A DNA stretch of 64,000 bases from Olivibacter sp. SDN3 (GCF_014334135.1 NZ_CP060497.1:4712001-4776000); one strand, 5' to 3'. Counted from the stretch's first letter, positions 26,361 through 36,359 are shown. A program made the numbers and translations. The notes: generated from the sequence alone by a model not told the origin.

Positions 26361-27215
26361 TTAGTGATCTTTCAAAAAAAGGCCTGGGTTGATCTTCTTG
26401 CCATGACGTGTAATTTCATAATGTAAATGCGGTCCTGTTGACCTTCCCGTAGATCCCACTTTTCCAATGATGTGCCCAGCGTCAATCATCTGGTGAGGTT
26501 TAACTTGGATAGCAGAAAGATGACCGTAAAGTGTTTCAAACCCTTTATCATGTTCAATTACTACGCATCTCCCATATCCACCTTTCCAACCAGCAAACAA
26601 AACTTTTCCCTGTGCCGGAGCCTTCACGACGGCGCCTCTTTTTGCTTTTATATCAACACCACCATGTGCTTCTATACCTCGTTTCGAAAAAGGGTTGCTT
26701 CTTATACCGAAAACGCTAGTTAGAGGCCCTTGGATAGGGTAACCTAACGGGACGTTCGACAAATCGCGATGTAAACTGTCTGCATAAAAGTTATACTGAT
26801 CTAATACTTCTTCGATATTATCGCCGGTTAATTCCTCTGAAAGACCGCCCTGTCCACCTTCGGCGGTCACCCGCTCAATTCCTCTTTTGCTCAGGTACGT
26901 ATTCACTTTTTCCATCTTCCCTTCCAACTCCTGCATTTTAGATTGTACAGTTTCCATTTGTTTAGGATACTCCCGCGCTTCTTTCAGTTCACTCTGAAGG
27001 CGCTCACTACTTTTCAAGAGAAAATAATTATGGGAAGCAAAGAACAAAACCGCAACGATCAAAAAAACACTTAAACAGATAAATGCTAATATTAACCTTC
27101 GCCAGTAAAGTAATAGACCGTAAGGAACACTTTTAATTTTTTCTGAACTGGCATGTTGATCGAGCACTAGCACATTAATTGGCTCAGAAAGAGACTGCCG
27201 TCCTTTTTTCTTCAT
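26361..27215 (-). CDS. M23-family murein endopeptidase with membrane anchor and coiled coil
   Basis: The 284-residue protein has a cytoplasmic N-terminus, one membrane helix (about residues 35-60), a coiled coil (65-110) and a C-terminal M23 domain (160-280). Metal ligands are visible: His and Asp in 'AHGGVDIKAKRG', and the HxH of 'GPHLHYEI'. It would cut peptidoglycan cross-links in the periplasm or, as in related proteins, serve as an activator. A membrane-anchored LytM-type layout is common in Bacteroidota. Confidence 0.9.
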   Translation of the reverse strand: MKKKGRQSLSEPINVLVLDQHASSEKIKSVPYGLLLYWRRLILAFICLSVFLIVAVLFFASHNYFLLKSSERLQSELKEAREYPKQMETVQSKMQELEGKMEKVNTYLSKRGIERVTAEGGQGGLSEELTGDNIEEVLDQYNFYADSLHRDLSNVPLGYPIQGPLTSVFGIRSNPFSKRGIEAHGGVDIKAKRGAVVKAPAQGKVLFAGWKGGYGRCVVIEHDKGFETLYGHLSAIQVKPHQMIDAGHIIGKVGSTGRSTGPHLHYEITRHGKKINPGLFLKDH

Positions 27216-27414
27216 AAATTCTTTAAAATTTTGGTTCCGGTTGATTCTTCAATAAACAGCACCATATATTAATTCGACTTCTTCCAAGAATTAAACGTCA
27301 ATAAACAAATAATATTATACCGGCCATCATATAACCAATTCGAGGGTGGTTTCCTCGCCGTAAATATGCTGTTTCAAAATCGCTAGTTTATATGTTGGGG
27401 AAAATCGGTGCGCT

Positions 27415-28071
27415 TTAGTTGGATTTGCTCATGGGTAGCAATGGATACAGCTCTTCCATATGGCCAAACACCTTAACTCCAGCGCTGCTTAATTCACCAA
27501 CGTTATATCCATTTGTTAACGCCAGCACCTGAAAACCTCCATTCACCGCAGCTTCAACTCCAGCCAAACTGTCTTCGATTACAACACATTGAGCTGGCTC
27601 AAATCCCATCATCCTAGCTGCATGTAAAAAAATACCGGGATCAGGTTTCCAGGTATTAACTTCATAAGCGCTAAAAATTCTATCATCGTTAAAATAGGGC
27701 CATAAACCTGTAAGCTTTAAGTTAAACGCTACTTTTTCACGTGGGCCATTAGATGCAACACAAAAAGGTATTTTGAGCAATTGAATTAAACGTTCAACAC
27801 CGTCAATGGGTTTAACCTCTATTTTAAACCGCTCGTATGCTTTAAGCCTAAATTGCTGCTCAAAGTTTGCCGGGAAGGGTGATTGAGCAGAACACTTCAA
27901 TACATCTATCGTTTCTTCAATCTTTTTACCACTAAATAAGCTAACGCCTTCATCAACATTTATCTTTACACCAAACTCGGCAACCATTTCCAGTAATACG
28001 GTAATCATTGTCGTTTCTGTATCTACCAATACGCCGTCACAGTCAAAAATAACACATTGCACATCTAACAT
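27415..28071 (-). CDS. HAD-superfamily hydrolase (beta-phosphoglucomutase-like)
   Basis: The 218-residue cytosolic protein shows HAD motif I 'IFDCDGVLVDTETT', motif II 'CVASNGPR', motif III region 'KPDPGIFLHAARMMG' and motif IV 'CVVIEDSLAGVEAAVNGG', together with a helical cap after motif I. This is a phosphatase or phosphomutase of subfamily I. The substrate is unknown. It is divergent from the TetR-like gene. Confidence 0.9.
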   Translation of the reverse strand: MLDVQCVIFDCDGVLVDTETTMITVLLEMVAEFGVKINVDEGVSLFSGKKIEETIDVLKCSAQSPFPANFEQQFRLKAYERFKIEVKPIDGVERLIQLLKIPFCVASNGPREKVAFNLKLTGLWPYFNDDRIFSAYEVNTWKPDPGIFLHAARMMGFEPAQCVVIEDSLAGVEAAVNGGFQVLALTNGYNVGELSSAGVKVFGHMEELYPLLPMSKSN

Positions 28072-28152
28072 ACTATCATAGTAAGCACACTGCTATAAAA
28101 ATTCCAGTCCATTCAGCTAATATAACAATTAGTAACAAAAAGGTATTGACCA

Positions 28153-28183
28153 TTTGATAATATTAGTCAAAACATTAGTTTTG
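28153..28183 (+). promoter_or_regulatory. Bacteroidota-type promoter for the TetR-like gene
   Basis: TTTG (28153-28156) is followed after 19 bases by TAGTTTTG (28176-28183), an exact TAnnTTTG match. The predicted transcript start is near 28190, about 40 bases before the ATG at 28230. Confidence 0.7.
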
Positions 28184-28229
28184 TAAGTGAAATTTTAAAA
28201 AGCAAAGATAGCGTTTAAAAATACTTAGC

Positions 28230-28865
28230 ATGCAAACACTTTTCATGAATAACCTATATTGTTTACGCAAAGAAATTATGTCTGTTGCGCTCACACTTTT
28301 TGTCAGACAGGGATCAGACAAAACTACAATGTATGAGATCGCACAAAATCTAGGCATTACAAGTATCCAGTTAAAATCACATTTCAATAATAAGTTTGAG
28401 CTGATAGTTGCAATAGCTGAACAAATCGTTATGCACGAGCAAAACAAAATAAACAGCCTGATTAAACGCGGTACACCCGTCTTGTCATCTATTTATCAAT
28501 TGTTGGAGATAAAACATCAAACCCGGATGCAGTATGCCGGCGCCAGCCTCTTTCATTATGCCAACAAAAATGAATTATCTAAACAATTGATGAAGCTTAT
28601 CAAAGTAGCGGAGGTTAAACAAATTTCTTTGTTATTTAAAAGAGCTATTGACAGACAGGAGTTGACAGTTTTTCATATTAAATCTACTTCAGAACTATAC
28701 ATAGAAATATTGCACGGAATGGCCATCAAACATAAAAAGCCTACAATCAAACATCCTATTAATCACGATTACCTTGAGCATTTACTTGTTTTACAGAAAG
28801 AAACCACCAAAATATTTGTAAATGGACTGCGACATCCTTTACAACAACCTCATGCTATATCATAG
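28230..28865 (+). CDS. TetR-like transcriptional regulator
   Basis: The 211-residue protein has an N-terminal helix-turn-helix of TetR type: 'MSVALTLFVRQGSDKTTMYEIAQNLGITSIQLKSHFNNKFELI', with the usual 'helix-G-x-x-x-T-T-x-x-x-I' pattern. The C-terminal helical domain (from about 80) would bind a ligand. In-frame ATG codons at 28242 and 28278 are alternative starts. It has its own promoter, and the next plus-strand gene starts 211 bp downstream, so no clear operon is seen. Confidence 0.8.
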   Translation: MQTLFMNNLYCLRKEIMSVALTLFVRQGSDKTTMYEIAQNLGITSIQLKSHFNNKFELIVAIAEQIVMHEQNKINSLIKRGTPVLSSIYQLLEIKHQTRMQYAGASLFHYANKNELSKQLMKLIKVAEVKQISLLFKRAIDRQELTVFHIKSTSELYIEILHGMAIKHKKPTIKHPINHDYLEHLLVLQKETTKIFVNGLRHPLQQPHAIS

Positions 28866-29075
28866 TTTCCGGGCTACCAAAAAAGCAAAGTTTAGGTTTT
28901 AAAAAGATTCTTTTCAAGTTATTACAACCCATGGGAATGTTATAGGGTTTGAGAAAATCGAAAACCAATAGTATAAATCGACATGCCTAAAGTCCAAGTT
29001 GCAAAGCATATATAAATTCGCTAATTTCAATATAAATCTAATAATGAATACTAGCTACGGTAGTAATAGTACAAT

Positions 29076-31919
29076 ATGTATACTTATTACAGAAAATATC
29101 TTTGCCTATTTATATTGCTAATAACAGCATATCAAGTACATGCGCAAAAAAACACTTTGTATAAGATTCAAAATCAATTAGATACGTTACTGAACATCGT
29201 ACCCCTAGAAAAACTGTACCTCCAATTGGATAAATCGGATTACCTCCTAGGTGATACCATTTGGTATAAAGCCTATGTTATGGATGGTACATTTAGTACG
29301 CCATCACAATTGAGTGGCATTTTATACATAGAGCTATCAGATAATCAAGGAAATATAGTAAAAAGAGCTAGACAGATGCTCTTTGCCGGATCAATTTACG
29401 GCGATTTTTATCTCGATCCAACGACATTAGCACCCGGGCAATTTACTTTGAGAGCTTATACGCGATGGCTCCAGAATTTTGGAAAAGAGTATATTTTTGA
29501 ACAACACATTACAATATCAGGAGATTTTCGACAAGAGTGGACAGTTGATCTCGCACCGCATACGATAGACGATTCGTCAGGTAGACATGCGATACACATG
29601 CAGATGAAATTACGTAACATTAATACAAAACCCTTCCAAACAAAGCCTGTTGTGGTCAAAATACAAGAAAAAGGCAAAAATCTATTCCGTGAAAAAATTG
29701 TTGTTGATACCTCTGGAATATTATCGCTCCATTTTAATCTGCCAAAAAAGCAGAACCTATATCGCGCTGAGGTCATGTTATTTGAAGAGGACATACTTAA
29801 AGCCCAATTTGCATTAAGTGAAGGCATGCCAGAAAAACAATACGATGTACAGTTTCTTCCCGAAAGTGGACATTGGCTGGCCAACGCATCAAATACGCTT
29901 GGAATAAAAGCTATTGATAGTCAAGGAAAAGGTGTTGCCGCACGGGGTATAATTTTGAATTCGGCGAATGAACGGATCGCCACATTTTCAACTAAACACA
30001 AAGGTATGGGCAGGGTATATCTTCCGCCATTGCCTGTTGACCATTACCGCGCCAGGGTTGATTTTGCTGACGGACACCAGCATGTTTACGAGTTACCTCC
30101 TCCCATAGTTAACGGCGTTATCTTACAACACGGCGCAACATCATCCAACCGGGATTCCATTCATTTGAAAATGGTATCTTCAGAAGAATTTTTGTCGCAA
30201 AATGGCAGTCAACTGCTTATAGGTCAAGTAAGGGGCATTATGTGTTATGCAGCAGTTGTAAAAACGATCAACACCACCTTTCAAAGCTCCATTCCCAGAG
30301 CGTATTTTCCGGAAGGCATCATTCACTTTTCGTTGACAGCAAGTGACGGTAGTATCCTAGCTGAACGCATGGTTTACAATAGCAAGCCCAAGCGACCTAT
30401 AACCGCTATTATCCAGACACACCGGCCAACTTATAATTTAAGGGATAGTGTAGCTTTATCGGTATCAGTAAAGGATAGTTCAGGCAAAGGTGTCGTAGGC
30501 AACTTTTCTATGGCTATAACAGACAATAGTCAGTATAAAATAAATAAATGGAATCAAAACATATGGAGCAGCTACTATTTGGGCACAGAACTGCGTGGAG
30601 CGATAGAAGACCCAGGTTATTATTTTTCTAAAAAGGAGGAGGTTGCGGAGGCATTAGACAACCTCCTCCTTACGCAGGGATGGGTGCGCTATGACCAGAC
30701 TCTTCTAGAAAAAAAAGCCTCCTTTGCATATGCCCCGGAACCCTCGTTTAAAATCAGTGGAACAGTACGAAATGCTTTTGGAAAAGCAATAGAAAAAAGC
30801 CACCTCGTATTGCTTTCCACTGGAAAGGTCAATTTAGTTGTGGATACCTTGACGGATGAAAATGGTAGATTTGTTTTTGAAGATTTTCCACCCTTTGACA
30901 CTGTGGGTTTTGTTATCCAAGCTCGTAATAAACGAGGTAAGAGTTTCAATATAGGAATTGATTTAGATACCGACGCCGCCCCCCCGAAATGGTCACCATC
31001 GGAAGTAGCAGAGCCATCACACAGCTGGTTTGTGAACCTTGACACCAACTTGCAGCAACGTATTATTGACCAACGTGCCTACCAAAGGAATCTACGAACA
31101 CTTTTGCATCAGGCCGACCCGAATACTATTATGCTTGAAGAGGTAACCATTACAGAGAAAAAAATAATTAAAGGTTCTAAAAACCTAAACGGTCCGGGCG
31201 AGGCCGATCAGTTATTGGGGGAAGAGGACATGGTTACTGCAGGGTCTAAATCGTTGTTAAGTGTCCTTGAAGAAAAAATTAAGGGATTTCGTGTGGGGTT
31301 CTATCCACGCAGGAACGGGCGCCCAGAGTTTATGGTAAATGACAAAAAGGCACGCTTGATTTTTGATGGTATCGATCTAGAGTTCTTTTACGATCCGGAA
31401 ACGGCTGTTTCCCAAAACGACCATCTACTTTTTATGAAATCCTACCTCGAACATTATGCAGGTGAAGATGTGCTTGGGGTAGAGATTATGTATAATCCAA
31501 AATATAACAGTGCTTATAATACACGTTTTCTATCGGCACAAGAGTTAATGAATATCAGTCCTGTTATAGGTACTGATCCAGTATATATCGAAATCACCAC
31601 CCGTGGCGGAAGCGGTCCGTTCATGCGGAAAACACCGGGTGTTGTTCATTTTAGGCCTATGCCTTTCAGCTGGCCTAAAGAATTTTACCGACCGCGATAT
31701 ACCACTGACAATAAACAGTTGGCCATAGAAGATCTGCGCTCTACTATCCATTGGCAACCAATGATGATAACAGATGAAGATGGCAAAGCCACCATAAGCT
31801 TTTATACTTCAGATCGTCCGGGAACTTATACTATTCGTATGGAAGGGGTAGACAATGACGGCAACCTTATCACCACCCAGCAGGAATTAACAATTGATGA
31901 TAAAACAGCAAAAAAGTAA
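29076..31919 (+). CDS. Secreted hybrid of alpha-2-macroglobulin-like and TonB-plug-like domains
   Basis: The 947-residue protein has a signal peptide (to about residue 23, ending VHAQ). An MG2-like beta-sandwich follows (about 35-145: 'EKLYLQLDKSDYLLGDTIWYKAYVMDG'), then a further MG-like region with 'RPTYNLRDSVALSVSVKD'. A carboxypeptidase regulatory-like beta domain lies at about 560-640, and 'LEEVTITEKK ... VLEEKIKGFRV ... RLIFDGIDLEFFYDP' (about 690-850) resembles a TonB receptor plug. A final MG-like segment ends the protein. No barrel follows, so it is not a TonB receptor. It is probably on the cell surface or in the periplasm, with unknown function. Confidence 0.75.
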   Translation: MYTYYRKYLCLFILLITAYQVHAQKNTLYKIQNQLDTLLNIVPLEKLYLQLDKSDYLLGDTIWYKAYVMDGTFSTPSQLSGILYIELSDNQGNIVKRARQMLFAGSIYGDFYLDPTTLAPGQFTLRAYTRWLQNFGKEYIFEQHITISGDFRQEWTVDLAPHTIDDSSGRHAIHMQMKLRNINTKPFQTKPVVVKIQEKGKNLFREKIVVDTSGILSLHFNLPKKQNLYRAEVMLFEEDILKAQFALSEGMPEKQYDVQFLPESGHWLANASNTLGIKAIDSQGKGVAARGIILNSANERIATFSTKHKGMGRVYLPPLPVDHYRARVDFADGHQHVYELPPPIVNGVILQHGATSSNRDSIHLKMVSSEEFLSQNGSQLLIGQVRGIMCYAAVVKTINTTFQSSIPRAYFPEGIIHFSLTASDGSILAERMVYNSKPKRPITAIIQTHRPTYNLRDSVALSVSVKDSSGKGVVGNFSMAITDNSQYKINKWNQNIWSSYYLGTELRGAIEDPGYYFSKKEEVAEALDNLLLTQGWVRYDQTLLEKKASFAYAPEPSFKISGTVRNAFGKAIEKSHLVLLSTGKVNLVVDTLTDENGRFVFEDFPPFDTVGFVIQARNKRGKSFNIGIDLDTDAAPPKWSPSEVAEPSHSWFVNLDTNLQQRIIDQRAYQRNLRTLLHQADPNTIMLEEVTITEKKIIKGSKNLNGPGEADQLLGEEDMVTAGSKSLLSVLEEKIKGFRVGFYPRRNGRPEFMVNDKKARLIFDGIDLEFFYDPETAVSQNDHLLFMKSYLEHYAGEDVLGVEIMYNPKYNSAYNTRFLSAQELMNISPVIGTDPVYIEITTRGGSGPFMRKTPGVVHFRPMPFSWPKEFYRPRYTTDNKQLAIEDLRSTIHWQPMMITDEDGKATISFYTSDRPGTYTIRMEGVDNDGNLITTQQELTIDDKTAKK

Positions 31920-31970
31920 AATTATTTCACAATCACTTCATATAACGTATAACTTTCAATATGTTATAAT

Positions 31971-33137
31971 TTAAGTTATTTCTATCCGTTCACCAGTTTG
32001 CATGGCACGATAAATTGCCTGTAAAATCTTAACATCTTGCTTACCCATCTCACCGGGAACCGGTGTATCTCTTTCCTCTTTTACAGCGATTGCAAAATCA
32101 TCCATTTGTAATGCCTGTTGGTTAACGTCCTCAAAGTCCATTTTACCTTCTGATGTTTCTCCCTGAATGCCACCATACCCATATGCAGGTGATAATTCAA
32201 ACCAACCATTAACAGCCTCCGCTCTCAACAGGTTCATACCCTCACTATAACTGGTTTTACACTCTGCTATCAGATTACCCGGGAACTCCATCTGCCAGAT
32301 GAGTGATTCTTCTACCTCCTTATATTTATCAGGTTGTGTTTTTTTGCCCTCTTTTGCGCTAACGGCTATCGGTTCCATACCGGTAACATAACGCATAGCC
32401 TGTATACAATAAATGCCGACATCCATTAAGGGGCCTCCACCGGCCAACTCTTTATCCAATCTCCAACCTCCGGCACTTCCCATACCGTTCTCCCCCACCA
32501 TTTTTTTTATCTCACCATAAACTTTCTCTTGTCCCAAACGCATCATCTCTCGATTATAAGGTTCAAAATGTAAACGGTAACCAATGGAAAGCATTTTCCC
32601 TGCGTCTTTACAGGCTGAAATCATCCTATCACAGTCTTCCACCGTCACTGCCATAGGCTTCTCGCAAATAACATGTTTCCCAGCCTTGGCTGCCCGGATA
32701 GTATATTCGGCGTGCATAGAATTGGGCAAAACCACGTATACAATATCAATAGCCGGATTGTCTTTTATGGTATCAAAGTTTTCATAATCGTAAATATTAC
32801 CCTCGGGGATTTTATATTTATTTTTCCATTCATCGATTTTATCTGGACTACCAGTTACGATGCCTGCTAAATAACAATGTTCTGTTTCCTGTAATGCAGG
32901 AGCTAATTGTCCGCCACTATAACCTCCAAGCCCCACCAAAGCCACACCGAGTTTTTTTCCCTCTTTCTGTTTCATCTTATTTTCATCTGCCTTTTCCGTA
33001 CTCGTCGTCCCACCGCATGACACTAGGCTAGTCATCGTTGACAACACTATACTCCCGACCCCCCAGCGGGATACCTGAAAAATAAATTTTCTCCTGGAAA
33101 AAGGGTTTTTGATAGTGTGTTTTTCATTGATTCTCAT
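31971..33137 (-). CDS. Gfo/Idh/MocA-family oxidoreductase, exported (Tat/lipoprotein)
   Basis: The 388-residue protein starts with a twin-arginine motif (SRRKFIFQ) and a hydrophobic segment ending in 'LVSCGG', a lipobox, so it should be exported folded and lipidated. The NAD(P)-binding fold begins 'VALVGLGGYSGGQLAPAL', with the family motif 'CEKPMAVTVEDC'. A second domain follows, with 'MRYVTGMEPIAVSAKEG' near residue 265. Such glucose-fructose oxidoreductase-like enzymes act on sugars or inositols. It is a single gene next to the thiamine operon. Confidence 0.88.
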   Translation of the reverse strand: MRINEKHTIKNPFSRRKFIFQVSRWGVGSIVLSTMTSLVSCGGTTSTEKADENKMKQKEGKKLGVALVGLGGYSGGQLAPALQETEHCYLAGIVTGSPDKIDEWKNKYKIPEGNIYDYENFDTIKDNPAIDIVYVVLPNSMHAEYTIRAAKAGKHVICEKPMAVTVEDCDRMISACKDAGKMLSIGYRLHFEPYNREMMRLGQEKVYGEIKKMVGENGMGSAGGWRLDKELAGGGPLMDVGIYCIQAMRYVTGMEPIAVSAKEGKKTQPDKYKEVEESLIWQMEFPGNLIAECKTSYSEGMNLLRAEAVNGWFELSPAYGYGGIQGETSEGKMDFEDVNQQALQMDDFAIAVKEERDTPVPGEMGKQDVKILQAIYRAMQTGERIEIT

Positions 33138-33325
33138 AATTTAATCTATTAGTAGACGGTTTTTAATTCCATTTAATACTGTTCTCCTAATCAACTTCAC
33201 CAAATACCAACAAATGACCCCGGAGAAGGTTTATTTATTCTTTGATTAGTGTCTTTCAGTGGCCACTTCATAAAGGTTACCGGATAAAATCTTCAGAATT
33301 CCATATTCATCAGATACTAACGGCA

Positions 33326-33973
33326 TTACCACTGCCTTTGGTTATAAGCTGCATTCCAAAAGTCAAATTCCAAATGGGTTGCTGTTATAAATGCGGTATC
33401 CATCCTATTTATTATCGGATCAACAGTAGCTTCTGCTGCGCGGTCGCATATTTGGATGGCATTTTTAACGACTATGCCAAATTCCTCACCTGCATATGTA
33501 TCGATCCATCGCTGATAAGGATTAGTAATAGACGACCGGTTGTTATAGATATAATCTCCCACTTCCTTATATATCCAAAAACAGGGTAATACGGCGGCCA
33601 TTCCCACTTCTACTATGTCCAAGGCAGCCGTGCACTTCAAAAAGTGTATATAATGGTGGCAAGCGGGTTCTATTTTACCTCTGCCTTCCAACCCAAATTC
33701 CCGGAAATAGGACTCGTGTAAAGCAGCTTCCACTACAATGGCATTTTCAGCAAAGCGCATAAATGCTAGCGCATCTGCGGTATCCAAAGCCCGCGCACCG
33801 ATAACGGCTAATGCCCTACCAAAATGCTCCAAATAATGTGCATCCTGCGCCATATAAAACTGGAATTTATCAGCGGCCAAAGTGCCATCCATTAACTCTA
33901 AAATAAACGGCATTTCAATAATTGATTGATAGATGGGCTCTATCTTTTTCCATGCACCTTCAGACCAACTCAT
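33326..33973 (-). CDS. tenA: Thiaminase II/TenA family
   Basis: The 215-residue helical protein carries the TenA signature ('MPFILELMDGTLAADKFQFYMAQDAHYLEHFGRAL', and 'YAGEEFGIVVKN' with the catalytic Glu). TenA hydrolyses 4-amino-5-aminomethyl-2-methylpyrimidine to the hydroxymethyl form, salvaging thiamine breakdown products. The catalytic Cys expected near residue 135 should be checked, and 'VLPCFW' holds a plausible candidate. Its ATG overlaps the stop of thiD by 14 bp, so it is the last gene of the thi operon. Confidence 0.9.
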   Translation of the reverse strand: MSWSEGAWKKIEPIYQSIIEMPFILELMDGTLAADKFQFYMAQDAHYLEHFGRALAVIGARALDTADALAFMRFAENAIVVEAALHESYFREFGLEGRGKIEPACHHYIHFLKCTAALDIVEVGMAAVLPCFWIYKEVGDYIYNNRSSITNPYQRWIDTYAGEEFGIVVKNAIQICDRAAEATVDPIINRMDTAFITATHLEFDFWNAAYNQRQW

Positions 33974-34796
33974 TCTTAATCAATTTTTGGGGATCAAAAA
34001 AATGGTTCAATGGACCGTTACCTTTACCTATTTGCACGCCTATAGCATGATATATAGCTTTATGAACGTAAGATTGCCCTAACGACACTGCTTCCAACTG
34101 TTTTTGTCCCTGAGCGATGTAAGCTGCAACAGCAGACGATAAGGTACAACCAGACCCATGGGTATTGTTCGTTTGAAATTTTTCAAACTCAAAGACGTGA
34201 ATATCGCCATTGGCTTCAAAATATAAAGAAGTTATTTTTGGTAAATCCAAATGCCCCCCTTTTATTAATACAGCCTGACAACCAAACTTTAAGATCTTCT
34301 CTCCAGCCAAGTACATATCGTCAACTGTTTTGATCTCCATTTCGGCCAATATACTTGCCTCATCTAAATTCGGTGTAATGAGTGTGGCTACGGGAAACAA
34401 CCTGTCTACAATATCTGCTACAGTTTTCTCTTCGATAAGTCTATGGCCACTGGTAGCCACCATCACCGGATCAAATACGATAGGCGTGCTGGGATAATGC
34501 CTGAGTGTATCTACGATGGTTTTCACCAATTCACTGGTATGCACCATTCCAATCTTTATAGCAGCTGGAAAAATATCATCCAGTATGGCTTCTATCTGTT
34601 CCTGCACGACTTCTGTTGGAATAGGATAGATACTACGAACGCCTTGCGTATTTTGCACTGGTAAAGCCGTCAGCACAGACGTCGCATAGCAACCTAAGGC
34701 CGAAAAGGTTTTGATATCGGCTTGGATACCAGCTCCACCGCTACCATCAAAACCTGCAATAGTTAAAGCCGAGGGATATTTATACTGTTTAATCAT
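33960..34796 (-). CDS. thiD: Hydroxymethylpyrimidine/phosphomethylpyrimidine kinase
   Basis: The 278-residue ribokinase-fold enzyme phosphorylates HMP and HMP-P. The N-terminal 'IAGFDGSGGAGIQADIKTFSALGCYATSVLTALPVQNTQGV' and the C-terminal nucleotide-binding 'NNTHGSGCTLSSAVAAYIAQG' motif, which holds the general base 'GSGC', are clear. It starts four bases before the end of thiE (ATGA-type overlap) and overlaps tenA at its end. Confidence 0.95.
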   Translation of the reverse strand: MIKQYKYPSALTIAGFDGSGGAGIQADIKTFSALGCYATSVLTALPVQNTQGVRSIYPIPTEVVQEQIEAILDDIFPAAIKIGMVHTSELVKTIVDTLRHYPSTPIVFDPVMVATSGHRLIEEKTVADIVDRLFPVATLITPNLDEASILAEMEIKTVDDMYLAGEKILKFGCQAVLIKGGHLDLPKITSLYFEANGDIHVFEFEKFQTNNTHGSGCTLSSAVAAYIAQGQKQLEAVSLGQSYVHKAIYHAIGVQIGKGNGPLNHFFDPQKLIKNELV

Positions 34797-35431
34797 GATG
34801 TTAATATCTTTGTTTTTAATTCAATGGCAGCCTGTCGCGGATCGTCAGATGTACAAATAGCCGAAACCACCGCTATACAGTCTGCTCCTGCTTTCATGAC
34901 ACTCGACACATTTTCCAGGTGCATATTCCCAATAGCGATCAAAGGCTTTTCGGTTAATTTCCTGATCTTTCTCAAACCCTCTATCCCCCATTCGGTAACG
35001 GTATTTTTTTTTGTTTTTGTATTGAAAACCGGACTGACCCCAAAATAGTCGGCTGCTGAAGCTTCTTCGTTTAAGAGCTGAGTCAAATATTCTATCGAAT
35101 AACCTAAACTTCGACAACTGTGCCACTTCTCGCGGACCACTATCGGCGAAACATCATTCCTTCCCACATGAATTCCAAATGCACCCACACGCATGGCAAC
35201 GGTTAAATTATCATTAATAATTAGTGGAATATTGTATTTATCGGTAATCGCCTTCAAAGACATAGCCTTCTTAAAATAGGTCGCAGTATCGATATTCTTT
35301 TCTCTAAACTGTATAATATCTACACCGCCTCGAATCGCCTCTTCTGCAACAGCTAAGTAATTGAGCTTCGTACAACTTTCTTCCGAAATCACTAAATACA
35401 ATTGATAAGGAAATAAGGGGTGCCTAGTCAT
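34793..35431 (-). CDS. thiE: Thiamine-phosphate synthase
   Basis: The 212-residue TIM-barrel enzyme joins HMP-PP to thiazole phosphate. The family motifs 'IIQFREKN', 'IIND', 'GVHVGRNDVSP' and 'YFGVSPVFNT' are present, with 'AIGNMHLENVSSVMKAGADCIAVVSAI' near the end. It overlaps thiM by eight bases and thiD by four, so translation is likely coupled through the operon. Confidence 0.93.
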   Translation of the reverse strand: MTRHPLFPYQLYLVISEESCTKLNYLAVAEEAIRGGVDIIQFREKNIDTATYFKKAMSLKAITDKYNIPLIINDNLTVAMRVGAFGIHVGRNDVSPIVVREKWHSCRSLGYSIEYLTQLLNEEASAADYFGVSPVFNTKTKKNTVTEWGIEGLRKIRKLTEKPLIAIGNMHLENVSSVMKAGADCIAVVSAICTSDDPRQAAIELKTKILTS

Positions 35432-36224
35432 TAAAATGAATCCTTAAATGGTTGTTAAATTCCCTTTCCGTGAGATTGTACAATTTATCTAACAACAAAA
35501 CCTGTAAACTCCCCGGCCCATTACATTGTTTAGCAGCGAGCTCTCCGCAGATACTGAATAAAGCAGTAGCGGCCGCCACTGCTTCAACCTTATCATCGAC
35601 AACTGCAACAAATGCTCCGATGACTGCAGTTGCAGAGCAACCCAACCCCGTAACTTTGGTCATGAGAGGACTTCCGTTAGCAATAGTAATAAGACGATTT
35701 TCACTTACAATAATATCCTTTTTTCCTGAGACACATACGATTGTTCCATAACGCTGACATAGGTAGCGCGCAGCATCTATGGCTTCATCACTTTGCACAG
35801 TACTATCTGCTCCTTTCGTTTTCGTAGCGCTTACCTTTGCTAGTGCTAAAATCTCGGAGGCATTGCCCCTAATCACTACCGGTGCCTGCACTAACAGCTC
35901 TGACAGTATTTTGTCGCGAAAAGATGTTGCCCCAGCCCCAACCGGATCTAAAACCCAGGGCTTACCAAGTACATTAGCGGCTTCAACGGCGAGCGTCAAA
36001 GCCTGGAAAATATACTCGTCAATAGTGCCTATATTGGCAACTAATGACTGACAGATACCCACCATTTCTTTTACTTCCTCATGGGCGTGAGCCATGATAG
36101 GAGACGCACCTACTGCAAGCAAAGCATTCGCCGTATTGTTCATTACTACGAGGTTGGTGATACTATGTATTAAAGGGGATACCGATTTGACGGTTTGAAT
36201 ATGTTTCCAAAGGCTATCTTCCAT
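35424..36224 (-). CDS. thiM: Hydroxyethylthiazole kinase
   Basis: The 266-residue enzyme phosphorylates 4-methyl-5-hydroxyethylthiazole for thiamine salvage. The ThiM signatures 'LIHSITNLVVMNNTANALLAVGASPIMAHA', 'VLDPVGAGATSFRDK' and 'GLGCSATAVIGAFVAV' are visible. It is the first gene of the operon, about 55 bases below the TPP riboswitch, which therefore controls all four genes. No thiC, thiG or thiH lies in the window. Confidence 0.95.
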   Translation of the reverse strand: MEDSLWKHIQTVKSVSPLIHSITNLVVMNNTANALLAVGASPIMAHAHEEVKEMVGICQSLVANIGTIDEYIFQALTLAVEAANVLGKPWVLDPVGAGATSFRDKILSELLVQAPVVIRGNASEILALAKVSATKTKGADSTVQSDEAIDAARYLCQRYGTIVCVSGKKDIIVSENRLITIANGSPLMTKVTGLGCSATAVIGAFVAVVDDKVEAVAAATALFSICGELAAKQCNGPGSLQVLLLDKLYNLTEREFNNHLRIHFND

Positions 36225-36278
36225 AATTCAATAATAAAAAGTTAAAAATGGCTATAGTTTTTCCTTTGGAATCTTATC

Positions 36279-36355
36279 GCTTTTCCCTACGACGGTATCA
36301 ACCATATCAGGTTCAAAGGGACTGTCTCAATTCATTAAAGAATACCCCTAAAGCC
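36279..36355 (-). ncRNA. TPP (THI-box) riboswitch
   Basis: On the minus strand the aptamer begins GGCTTTAGGGGT and contains TGAGAC, followed by CCCTTTGAACCTGAT, the conserved THI-box pyrimidine-sensing core, and then GATACCGTCGTAGGGA. A P1 stem can form between GCTTT (36350-36354) and AAAGC (36279-36283). It binds thiamine pyrophosphate. The expression platform up to thiM shows no clear terminator hairpin, so control may act on translation (inference). Confidence 0.93.
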
Positions 36356-36359
36356 AATA

